A DNA stretch of 64,000 nt from Bacillus inaquosorum KCTC 13429 (GTDB lineage Bacteria; Bacillota; Bacilli; Bacillales; Bacillaceae), in contig NZ_AMXN01000004.1 in the NCBI RefSeq assembly GCF_000332645.1, positions 62,001-126,000 of the forward strand, read 5' to 3'. This document shows, piece by piece, positions 56,725 to 63,445 of this stretch; the stretch's first letter is position 1; every line of letters begins with the position of its first letter. The notes under the pieces are model-generated. The model was not told where the DNA came from and searched no databases. It was given only the letters and a program-made list of their open reading frames with translations. Both the position numbers and the translations under genes were made by a program.

Positions 56725-57262
56725 GATAGGTTTTCTGAAGCTTTTCTTTTGAAATAAACAAATAGGATGTATTCGGTAAATGCCGCAGGCCCACTTGCTT
56801 TGACGTTAAATATAAAATGGGCATATGGGTTATCTTTTTAAAGCATCTGTAAAAAGGATTGACAGGGGTGACCACATCAAAGCCGAGCCTTTCTACACCT
56901 TTGTCAAGCATTGTAATTCCCACGATTCCTTTAATTTTTTCACTTTTTTTATGATTATTGATGTATTCCAATAATATCGGCATTGATTGATATACTTTTT
57001 GATATATAATGATCCCCTTTCTGACTGCACTCTCAATGCCTTGCAGCTCCCTGATCAGCTTAATATTGTGCAAATGGATTTTAACGAGCACATCATTTTT
57101 TCTTATATGCGTTCCGTCGCTCAGCACGACATGATGCCCTTTGTACTTCGTCAGCCTGACTCGAAAGACACTTTTTCGATCTTTGTCAATCAAGGTCAGC
57201 CTTGAAAAAAAGAAATAAAACGGGTCAATCACTCTCCAAATGGAAAGGAAACAGGTTTTCAT
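56711..57262 (-). CDS. ykoP: conserved protein YkoP, unknown function
   Basis: A 183-residue basic protein beginning MKTCFLSIWRVIDPFYFFFSRL, with an aromatic hydrophobic stretch near residues 8-20 but no clear membrane span. A conserved-looking centre reads VVLSDGTHIRKNDVLVKIHLHN. The start is at 57262 behind AAGGAAGGTG; the frame extends 44 codons upstream across the ykoN start, which is unlikely. It is divergent from ykoN (91 bp), suggesting a shared control region and perhaps a shared lipid-related job. Confidence 0.78.
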   Translation of the reverse strand: MKTCFLSIWRVIDPFYFFFSRLTLIDKDRKSVFRVRLTKYKGHHVVLSDGTHIRKNDVLVKIHLHNIKLIRELQGIESAVRKGIIIYQKVYQSMPILLEYINNHKKSEKIKGIVGITMLDKGVERLGFDVVTPVNPFYRCFKKITHMPILYLTSKQVGLRHLPNTSYLFISKEKLQKTYQKKD

Positions 57263-57353
57263 CTCTTCACCTTCCTTATGATCAAAAATACCCTTATATT
57301 TTGTCATCGTTCTCCCCAAAATATAGTTGCCATATTTTTTAAGGAGGACCGTC

Positions 57354-58448
57354 ATGAAAAACATTCTCATTTTTCCTTTTTTAAGCATTTCCACCGGACA
57401 TCATCATGTCGCCGATGCCCTGCAGGCTGAACTGGAGTCACAAGGACTGGCATCTGAAAAAATTGATATCTTTTCACATGCGTATAGACGGTTAGAAAAA
57501 CTATCCTCTGAGACGTATTTAAAATGGATTCAATATTTCCCGAAAACGTACAGCGGCATTTACAGGCTCCTTGCCTGCGGAGAATATCAGAATGACAAAC
57601 GCTATACCATGTACGAATGGCTGTTCACACAACAAATGAGGCACATTCTCAAAGAAAAACAGCCTGATATCGCCTTCTGCACGCATGCGCTGCCTTCTTA
57701 TCTGCTGAACCGGCTAAAGCCGGAATTTCCGAATCTGACGGTTGTGAATGTATACACTGATTTTTTTGTGAATCAATTATGGGGGCGGGAAAACATTGAT
57801 TACCATTTTGTTCCGATCATGGATGTCAAGAAGCAGCTCGTGTCTGAAGGAATCAATCAGAAAAACATATACTTGACCGGCATTCCCGTTCACCGGATGT
57901 TTGAAATGGGATCTGCAGACACCTGTCAGCATCATCCGCCATATACCATCATTATCACAGGCGGCAGTATGGGGGTCGGGGGGATTTTAAAATGGGTTCA
58001 GGAGCTGTCGCCAGGCGGAAACATCTTATACAAAATATTATGCGGCAGGAACGAAAAGCTCTACTGCTATGTCAAAAGTTTAGGCCACCCTTTTATTGAG
58101 GCGATACCCTACCTTCACAGCAAAGCAGAGATGAACCGTTTATACGAACAGGCGTCAGGCATTATGACAAAACCCGGAGGCGTGACCATCAGCGAATGCT
58201 TACAGAAACGGCTTCCGGTATTTATTTATCATGCGCTGCCGGGCCAGGAGGAGATGAATTTGAACCTTTTAAAGGAACGGAAGCTTGTCACAGATATGAG
58301 AAACTGGGACATGCAGAAGGCAGAAGAACAGATTGCGGCATTTTTCCAATCGAATGAACAGGTGAACGAATATGAAAAACATGTCAATCAATATCTTGGT
58401 GAAATATCTGATCGGAAGGTTGAAGATATTTTAAAAAGGATCATATAA
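57354..58448 (+). CDS. ykoN: UgtP/MGDG-synthase-like glycosyltransferase YkoN
   Basis: A 364-residue GT-B glycosyltransferase related to diacylglycerol glucosyltransferase UgtP. The N-terminal SISTGHHHVADALQ is the glycine/histidine acceptor loop; the nucleotide-sugar site is MTKPGGVTISECLQKRLP; PDIAFCTHALPSYLL is typical for the acceptor domain. The product is probably a glycolipid, but the exact sugar is unknown. The start is at 57354, behind AAGGAGG. Confidence 0.88.
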   Translation: MKNILIFPFLSISTGHHHVADALQAELESQGLASEKIDIFSHAYRRLEKLSSETYLKWIQYFPKTYSGIYRLLACGEYQNDKRYTMYEWLFTQQMRHILKEKQPDIAFCTHALPSYLLNRLKPEFPNLTVVNVYTDFFVNQLWGRENIDYHFVPIMDVKKQLVSEGINQKNIYLTGIPVHRMFEMGSADTCQHHPPYTIIITGGSMGVGGILKWVQELSPGGNILYKILCGRNEKLYCYVKSLGHPFIEAIPYLHSKAEMNRLYEQASGIMTKPGGVTISECLQKRLPVFIYHALPGQEEMNLNLLKERKLVTDMRNWDMQKAEEQIAAFFQSNEQVNEYEKHVNQYLGEISDRKVEDILKRII

Positions 58449-58454
58449 AACAAA

Positions 58455-58482
58455 AAAACACTCTCCTGAAACAGAGAGTGTA
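58455..58482. terminator. bidirectional terminator ykoN/ykoM
   Basis: ACACTCTC-ctgaaaca-GAGAGTGT, with a seven-T tract on the minus strand; it ends ykoM and may stop ykoN. Confidence 0.82.
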
Positions 58483-58487
58483 ACATG

Positions 58488-58952
58488 TTAACGAAACAGC
58501 AAATGCTGGCTGTGAATGCCTGCTTTCTTCAGCAGGACGATCAGCTGGTCCTGTTCATCAGGCGAAAGGCCTGAAAATGCTCTCGCAATACGCAATGCAT
58601 GAATCGGATAAATTTTATCCAAATACTCATTTCCCTTGTCAGTTAAATGCGCGTAAACGGAGCGTTTATCTTTCGGGTCCTGCTCCCTTACTAAAAACCC
58701 GTTTCTTTCTAATTTGTCAATGACATATGTGACGTTTCCGCTCACAAGCAGAAGTCTCGACCCAATTTGCTGTAATTTTTGCGGGCCTCTTGTGTACAGG
58801 AGCTCCAGTACAGCAAATTCAGTCGGATTAAAGCCGTGCTCTTTACTGTCACGGATACTATGTTCAGACACACTTTTGAAAGCCCTTGCAAAAACTCTGT
58901 ACAAATTCATCGCACGCTCAACTTCTTCTTCGTTAAACGATAATCTCATCAT
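58488..58952 (-). CDS. ykoM: MarR-family regulator YkoM
   Basis: A 154-residue MarR-type protein clearly related to MhqR in this window (shared ...GFNPTEFAVLELLY... and LQQIG...LLVSGNVTYVIDKLE). Winged helix at about 40-105. Ligand and target are unknown. Two adjacent ATG codons start the frame. Its upstream gap contains a half-palindrome TTTCTCGAATTATAG (59055-59041 on the minus strand), similar to one arm of the MhqR-type operator, and a tandem TA(A)GGG pattern; both may be operator parts. Confidence 0.88.
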   Translation of the reverse strand: MMRLSFNEEEVERAMNLYRVFARAFKSVSEHSIRDSKEHGFNPTEFAVLELLYTRGPQKLQQIGSRLLLVSGNVTYVIDKLERNGFLVREQDPKDKRSVYAHLTDKGNEYLDKIYPIHALRIARAFSGLSPDEQDQLIVLLKKAGIHSQHLLFR

Positions 58953-59067
58953 ATCTACCTCGTATATAGGATTTTTATAAAAAAATAATGAAAACCCTTA
59001 CATATAATAAGAGTTCAGTCCCTTACTATATGTATTCGCTATAATTCGAGAAATTCCTTCTGAAAGC

Positions 59068-59108
59068 AAAAAAATCCTTATACATTATCTTGTATAAGGA
59101 TTTTTTTT
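59068..59108. terminator. terminator inside ykoL end
   Basis: AAAAAAATCCTTATAC and GTATAAGGATTTTTTTT form a long hairpin whose second arm is the last codons of ykoL. T tracts occur on both strands. Confidence 0.85.
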
Positions 59109-59267
59109 GTGATTTGCAATGTTGCGGAAGAAATATGTGTATTCCTTTCGCAGTTCGGAAATCGTCATTTTGTTCATTATTTCTTTATTATAAACTCCGA
59201 TTTGAAAGAGTTTTTCAGAATAATGGCTTCGTTCTTTTTCTAAAGCGGATTTCAATAAATTACTCAT
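59085..59267 (-). CDS. ykoL: stress-response protein YkoL
   Basis: A 60-residue hydrophilic protein beginning MSNLLKSALEKERSHYSEKL and ending NPYTR. It is known in B. subtilis as a small stress-induced protein of unclear function. The start is at 59267, behind GGAGG; twelve upstream codons are open. The gene lies between ykoM and ykzB; the last six or so codons belong to its terminator hairpin. Confidence 0.85.
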   Translation of the reverse strand: MSNLLKSALEKERSHYSEKLFQIGVYNKEIMNKMTISELRKEYTYFFRNIANHKKNPYTR

Positions 59268-59354
59268 AGCGTCCTCCTTCATTTTGAGGTATCCTATACA
59301 CAAGATACTCTATTTAAATGAACGTGGTATGAATCTAATGTAAAGAATTTATGT

Positions 59355-59510
59355 TTACGAAGATTTTCGGTACAGTCCGTTTTGAACCGATCTTAATAGT
59401 TGAAAAGCATGTTCTCCGGCAAGCTGCATAAACGTCTCCAGCATTTCATCACGTTTGATATCCAACTCTATAATTTCTTTTGCCAGTGAGACCGCTTTTT
59501 CTTCCTCCAT
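59355..59510 (-). CDS. ykzB: 51-residue protein YkzB
   Basis: A short ORF starting MEEEKAVSLAKEIIELDIKR and ending GLYRKSS, amphipathic and helical, with no membrane segment. The ribosome binding site is AGGAAGG, about eight bases before the ATG at 59510. It lies between ykoL and tnrA, divergent from tnrA, where strain 168 has ykzB. Its promoter may share the tnrA region and so answer to TnrA. Function unknown. Confidence 0.8.
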   Translation of the reverse strand: MEEEKAVSLAKEIIELDIKRDEMLETFMQLAGEHAFQLLRSVQNGLYRKSS

Positions 59511-59622
59511 GATTATCCTTCCTCCTCATTTATTCGTTACATAAAGGATAAAACGCGCTTGTGTGTTACGCATTATTCTTGTTAATTTTTCTTCCGTATT
59601 TTTTCAAAAATCTTCTAATTCA

Positions 59623-59674
59623 TGTTAGAAAATATGACAAGCGTCAGGTTTTTTCTCTTTGTTTTTTATATACT
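59623..59674 (+). promoter_or_regulatory. TnrA box and tnrA promoter
   Basis: TGTTAGAAAATATGACA (59623-59639) matches the TnrA consensus TGTNANAWWWTMTNACA at every defined position. A TATACT -10 lies at 59669-59674, so the box is centred near -45 to -50, the activating position. tnrA autoactivation is known. Confidence 0.93.
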
Positions 59675-59703
59675 ATTATCAAAAGACATCCAGGGGTGGA
59701 AAA

Positions 59704-60036
59704 ATGACCACAGAAGATCATTCTTATAAAGACAAAAAAGTGATTTCAATCGGGATTGTCAGTGAATTGACAGGATTGTCCGTAAGACAGATCAGGTACT
59801 ATGAGGAACGGAAGCTCATTTATCCGCAGCGGTCTTCAAGGGGAACGAGAAAATATTCTTTCGCCGATGTGGAGCGGCTGATGGATATCGCCAATAAGCG
59901 TGAAGACGGCGTACAGACGGCAGAGATTTTAAAGGATATGCGTAAAAAAGAGCAGATGGTAAAAAACGATCCGCAAGTGCGGAAAAAAATGCTGGAGGGG
60001 CAGCTTAATGCTCACTTTCGGTACAAAAACCGTTAA
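59704..60036 (+). CDS. tnrA: nitrogen regulator TnrA
   Basis: MerR-family transcription factor of 110 residues that activates or represses nitrogen genes when nitrogen is limiting. The DNA-binding region is [21 protein letters not shown] (about 15-36). The C-terminal tail ([18 protein letters not shown]) is the segment bound by feedback-inhibited glutamine synthetase. The start is at 59704 behind GGGGTGG. Convergent with mgtE. Confidence 0.96.
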   Translation: MTTEDHSYKDKKVISIGIVSELTGLSVRQIRYYEERKLIYPQRSSRGTRKYSFADVERLMDIANKREDGVQTAEILKDMRKKEQMVKNDPQVRKKMLEGQLNAHFRYKNR

Positions 60037-60081
60037 ATGATAAAAGTCCGACTCGCAATTGAGACGGACTTTTATCATTTA
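60034..60081. terminator. long bidirectional terminator tnrA/mgtE
   Basis: Two perfectly complementary 17-base arms (60034-60050 and 60065-60081) with a 14-base loop. The hairpin contains the tnrA stop codon in one arm and the mgtE stop codon in the other. Confidence 0.9.
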
Positions 60082-61434
60082 TAATGAGTGTATGAATGCA
60101 GTGGCAATGCCAAAGTAAATTAATAAAGACAAAATATCGTTTAACGTTGTAATCAGCGGTCCTGAAGCGATCGCCGGGTCTACTTTCAGCTTGTGCAAAA
60201 TAATAGGGATAATGGTTCCTGACATCGTGCCGATAATTAAAGTAAAGAGCAGTGAAGAGGCGACAACAAATCCTAGAAGCGCGTTCCCCTGCCATAAGAT
60301 GGCGATAATCGCAATCAGAACAGAACAAACCGCTCCGATATAAATACTTGTTCTGAACTCCCGGAGGATCAGGCGTACAATCGTTTTTTTGTTCATTTCT
60401 TCTTTAGACAAACCTCTGATGACAACCGCGAGAGATTGGGTTCCCGTATTTCCTGTCATCCCTGACACCATCGGCATGAAAAACGCCAGCGCGACAACCT
60501 GCTGGAGCGCATCTTCAAAATAACTGATAATGCTTCCTGAAATCAGTCCGATAAACAAGAGTAAAATCAGCCATGGCAGACGCCGGTATGCCGCCACGTA
60601 GGCCTTTGTGTCAAAGGTGATGTCTTTACCGGAAGCGGCAAATTTTTCGTAATCCTCATCAGCTTCCCGAATGACGACGTCGATAATATCATCGACCGTT
60701 ACAATGCCGACAAGCACGTTGTTTTCCTCAACTACCGGAATCGCCAAGAAATCGTAACGTTCAATCAGGCGGGCAACTTCTTCCTGATCTTGGAGAGCGC
60801 CTGCTGAGATGACGCGGGTAAACATTAAATCCTGCACCTTTTCTTCAGGTTCGCCTAGAATCAAATCGCGGTAGGAAAGTACGCCCACCAGCTGTTTGCT
60901 TTCATTGATGACATATAAGTAGTTGATCGATTCAGCTATTTCAGCAAAGCTTTTCAGTTTGACGACTGCGTCTTTTACCGTATAATGCTGAGGAATCCAC
61001 ACATAGCGGTTTGTCATCATGCGCCCCGCTGAATCAGCCGGATAATTCATCAAAAGCTGTACAGCCTTAGACTCTGATGCTTCCATGCTGGACAATAGCT
61101 GTTCCTTCAGTTCTTCGTCCATTTCTTCAAGCAATTGAGCGAGGTCATCGTTGTCCATTTTGTTCATCGCTAGTGTTGCTCTGGTTTTTCCGACTTTATT
61201 TAAGACGGCAAGCTGAAATTCGCGTTCCAGCTCCCCGATCATATCAGTGATATCATCTACAGTTAAATAAGATAAATAGCGGGCGCGGTGTTTTTCCGGC
61301 ATTTCTTTAAAAATAAATGCCATATCATAGGGCTGAAGCTCATCAATAACGCTTCTGAAATCCCTGATTTTCCCGTCTCGCAATAAAATAATGATGCGTA
61401 AAATGAGTTCGTCATAGGTCATGTTTTGAACCAT
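60079..61434 (-). CDS. mgtE: magnesium transporter MgtE
   Basis: Mg2+ channel of 451 residues. The order is: N domain (about 1-135, a superhelix of MgtE repeats), two CBS domains (about 140-255), a connecting helix and five membrane helices (about 285-450). Pore signatures are visible in PMVSGMTGNTGTQSLAVVIRGL and GPLITTLNDILSLLIYFG. The N and CBS domains close the channel when cytosolic Mg2+ is high. Start MVQNMTYDEL, behind GAGGAGGT. Expression is controlled by the M-box. Confidence 0.96.
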   Translation of the reverse strand: MVQNMTYDELILRIIILLRDGKIRDFRSVIDELQPYDMAFIFKEMPEKHRARYLSYLTVDDITDMIGELEREFQLAVLNKVGKTRATLAMNKMDNDDLAQLLEEMDEELKEQLLSSMEASESKAVQLLMNYPADSAGRMMTNRYVWIPQHYTVKDAVVKLKSFAEIAESINYLYVINESKQLVGVLSYRDLILGEPEEKVQDLMFTRVISAGALQDQEEVARLIERYDFLAIPVVEENNVLVGIVTVDDIIDVVIREADEDYEKFAASGKDITFDTKAYVAAYRRLPWLILLLFIGLISGSIISYFEDALQQVVALAFFMPMVSGMTGNTGTQSLAVVIRGLSKEEMNKKTIVRLILREFRTSIYIGAVCSVLIAIIAILWQGNALLGFVVASSLLFTLIIGTMSGTIIPIILHKLKVDPAIASGPLITTLNDILSLLIYFGIATAFIHSL

Positions 61435-61451
61435 CAGGACTCGTACCTCCT

Positions 61452-61574
61452 CTACGGAGACGTGCCGGCCTCGCCTGAAGGTGCGGCAGATCGTCTCCTC
61501 ATCGTGTAATCAGTTGCCTTGCTGTCATAGTATATGGGTACTTCTTCAGATTGACTCGAATGGGGAGAATCCAT
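61452..61574 (-). CDS. 40-residue ORF between M-box and mgtE
   Basis: A short frame starting at the ATG at 61574 with a very strong ribosome binding site (AAAGGAGGTG, about seven bases upstream). The product begins MDSPHSSQSEEVPIYYDSKA, then TMRRRSAAPSGEAGTSP. Its stop is 17 bp before the mgtE start, so translation of the two is probably linked. It is hydrophilic and without a known family. It could be a leader peptide that tunes mgtE translation, or a genuine small protein. No regulatory role is shown by the sequence alone. Confidence 0.55.
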   Translation of the reverse strand: MDSPHSSQSEEVPIYYDSKATDYTMRRRSAAPSGEAGTSP

Positions 61575-61613
61575 ACTCCGCACCTCCTTTGGTAAAATTC
61601 GTTTTAAAGGCAT

Positions 61614-61877
61614 AAAAAAAGCCTTCGGGATTGAAGGAGAAAGAAGCACGGCAAAAAAGCGTGCGGGCGCCTTCAATCGTAGAGCTTTAGCACTGTATGG
61701 CATAGGATCAATCATCCAGCTGCGTTAAAAATCACCTTATGTCGATGATTTCTGTTGACCCATTGGCGTCTTTGGACATTTTTGGGCAGCAGCGTATCTC
61801 CATACAGGAGCCTCACCTAACGAAGTTCCTAATTGAATTGACACACTGAGATTACAGAAAAAAACAAGCTGTGTCAA
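61614..61877 (-). promoter_or_regulatory. Mg2+ M-box riboswitch of mgtE, with promoter
   Basis: Promoter on the minus strand: TTGACA (61877-61872), 17 bp, TAATCT (61854-61849). The M-box aptamer runs from about 61829 (CTTCGTTAGGTGAGGCTCC) to about 61676 and has the typical cores GCTGCTGCCCAAAAATG, GACGCCAATGGGTCAACAG and ATGCCATACAGTGCTAAAGC. The terminator is CCTTCAATCCCGAAGGC plus seven T (61637-61614). Mg2+ binding causes termination before mgtE. Confidence 0.95.
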
Positions 61878-61938
61878 CTCAAAAAAGTAATAAATGCGCT
61901 TTCATCACAAATACGGAACAAAACAAGGGCCTAAGCCC

Positions 61939-62076
61939 TTATTCTGTTGTTTGCGTCTCATCATCTTCAGAGAGCAAATGATACGTTTCATGAAGAAATA
62001 AGGCGTACTCTCCTTCCTTCGTCGGATGAGGGACATATTCAGCCTGATTGATGTATTGCTCCTCTTTCTTTTCCAT
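61939..62076 (-). CDS. 45-residue acidic protein, unknown function
   Basis: A short ORF at 62076 with GGAGG about nine bases before the ATG. The product begins MEKKEEQYINQAEYVPHPTK and continues EGEYALFLHETYHLLSEDDE. It is acidic and soluble. It ends in a hairpin (AAGGGC-ttag-GCCCTT, 61925-61940) followed by GTTTTG. It lies between the mgtE leader and ykoJ in the same direction. I do not recognise the family. Confidence 0.65.
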   Translation of the reverse strand: MEKKEEQYINQAEYVPHPTKEGEYALFLHETYHLLSEDDETQTTE

Positions 62077-62129
62077 GCGTTTCGCCTCCTTTTCTATTTA
62101 GATTGTCCAAAAGAAGGTTTCTTATCATG

Positions 62130-62155
62130 AAAAAACCCCGCTGCTGCGGGGTTTT
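62130..62155 (-). terminator. ykoJ terminator
   Basis: AAAACCCCGC-tgct-GCGGGGTTTT-type hairpin, directly after the ykoJ stop. Confidence 0.9.
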
Positions 62156-62157
62156 GA

Positions 62158-62673
62158 TTAGTCGTCTATCTCCTGCTTAATGATATGTCCATCCTTTGCG
62201 GAAATCTCAAATTCCGCCTCAGTTCCTTGTTTCGTTTTGATCTCAATTTCATAGTTGTAAGCACCGTCGTCTTCGTCAAGCTTGCTTTCTGTTACGGTTC
62301 CATCTGTTTGCTTTAAGGCAATCTCTTCAGCCTCTTCTTTTGTTATGGCAACTTGTTCTGCTTTCTCTTTTAACGGGTCATTGAGCGCTTGTTTTGTATT
62401 GATATCTACATAAACGTCGTAGTCTTCACCGTCTTTTTGGATCTCGACTTCATAGACTTCTTTGCCGTTGTAAATGTCTCTGTCGATATCATCCACCGTG
62501 CCGTTAACAACCGTTTTGGCAATCGATTCTGCTTCCTGTTCAGTGAGTGCACCAGTCTTGGACGAAGCAGTCTGTGTGTTTTCATTGTTTTCTTTCGCAA
62601 ACGCGTTGTAGCTGAATCCGCCGGCCGCTAAACAGCCTGCTAATAGGCCAACCATCCATCTTTTCTTTAGCAT
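62158..62673 (-). CDS. ykoJ: exported PepSY-domain protein YkoJ
   Basis: A 171-residue protein with a signal peptide (MLKKRWMVGLLAGCLAAGGF, cleavage probably after NAFA at about 27) and two PepSY-like domains (about 45-100 and 110-171: LTEQEAESIAKTVVNGTV, ITKEEAEEIALKQTDGTV). PepSY domains can bind or inhibit proteases or act in the envelope; the target is unknown. The start is at 62673, behind AAGGAGGA. Located downstream of ykoI and the kinase ykoH. Confidence 0.86.
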   Translation of the reverse strand: MLKKRWMVGLLAGCLAAGGFSYNAFAKENNENTQTASSKTGALTEQEAESIAKTVVNGTVDDIDRDIYNGKEVYEVEIQKDGEDYDVYVDINTKQALNDPLKEKAEQVAITKEEAEEIALKQTDGTVTESKLDEDDGAYNYEIEIKTKQGTEAEFEISAKDGHIIKQEIDD

Positions 62674-62741
62674 ATGTGATTCCTCCTTTGTTTTGTATGA
62701 GTACAGTTTACACACTCAACATGAAAGGAAAACGAGAGAAA

Positions 62742-62760
62742 GATGAGAATTTGATGAGAA
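62742..62760 (-). promoter_or_regulatory. 11-bp direct repeat before ykoJ
   Basis: On the minus strand TTCTCATC occurs twice with an 11-bp period (62760-62753 and 62749-62742). That spacing is typical of OmpR-type response regulator sites. A weak -35/-10 (TTGAGT at 62719-62714) follows. The YkoG regulator of the adjacent kinase is a plausible binder. Confidence 0.5.
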
Positions 62761-62764
62761 ACCG

Positions 62765-63445
62765 TCAGTCTTCATACACAATGTTTGCAACTTTTCCGGT
62801 GTAGGCATTGATTTTCACTGTCGCTTCCTTATCATCCGGAAGATCAACATCCACTTCAAAGATGAGAGTGCCCTCATTTTCTTCGAGATCTGCGTCATCC
62901 GCTGTCCCGCCCGTTTCTCGCTCTGCAATTGTTTTGGCTTCTTTTTTCGTAATCGGTGTTTTTTGTTGATTTTCACTGTTGATTTGATCAGCCGACACGA
63001 CTGCTTTTGCCTGCATGTCTACCTTCACTTCGTATGTTTTTCCGTCTTCTTTTTGTATGGTATATGTGGCAACACGATTCTGTTGTGTTTGTTTTTTGAC
63101 GGTTCCCGGCACCCGCTCAAGCGCGAGATGCTCAGCTTCTTTTTCTGACATGGCAGATGGATTCATCGCTTTTACTCTGTTTATCGAAAGAATATCAGCC
63201 GATTTTGCGTCAGCTTTTATAAAATAAGTTCCCTTTGGATTTTCAAGGGTCATATCATATGTTCTTTTATTCTTTGATTGCGTTACTTTCGTGACCTCGC
63301 CTTCATAGGAGGCCTCGATTTTTTTTACGACAGCCTCCTTTGACAGGACGTCCTCGTGGGTTTGCCGAATGATGAGAACCGCACAGATGATGACGGCTAA
63401 AACCGCTGCTGCCGCAGCAGATACTGCTTTTATTGTTTTTTTCAT
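62765..63445 (-). CDS. ykoI: membrane-anchored PepSY protein YkoI
   Basis: A 226-residue protein with one N-terminal membrane helix (about 8-26, VSAAAAAVLAVIICAVLIIR) and three PepSY-like repeats outside the membrane (TGTV- and E/R-E-TGGTA-type segments near 90-115, and 165-190, ending with NAYTGKVANIVYED). It overlaps the end of ykoH by four bases and is related to YkoJ, so it may be the sensor partner of the YkoH kinase; this is inference. Confidence 0.84.
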   Translation of the reverse strand: MKKTIKAVSAAAAAVLAVIICAVLIIRQTHEDVLSKEAVVKKIEASYEGEVTKVTQSKNKRTYDMTLENPKGTYFIKADAKSADILSINRVKAMNPSAMSEKEAEHLALERVPGTVKKQTQQNRVATYTIQKEDGKTYEVKVDMQAKAVVSADQINSENQQKTPITKKEAKTIAERETGGTADDADLEENEGTLIFEVDVDLPDDKEATVKINAYTGKVANIVYED

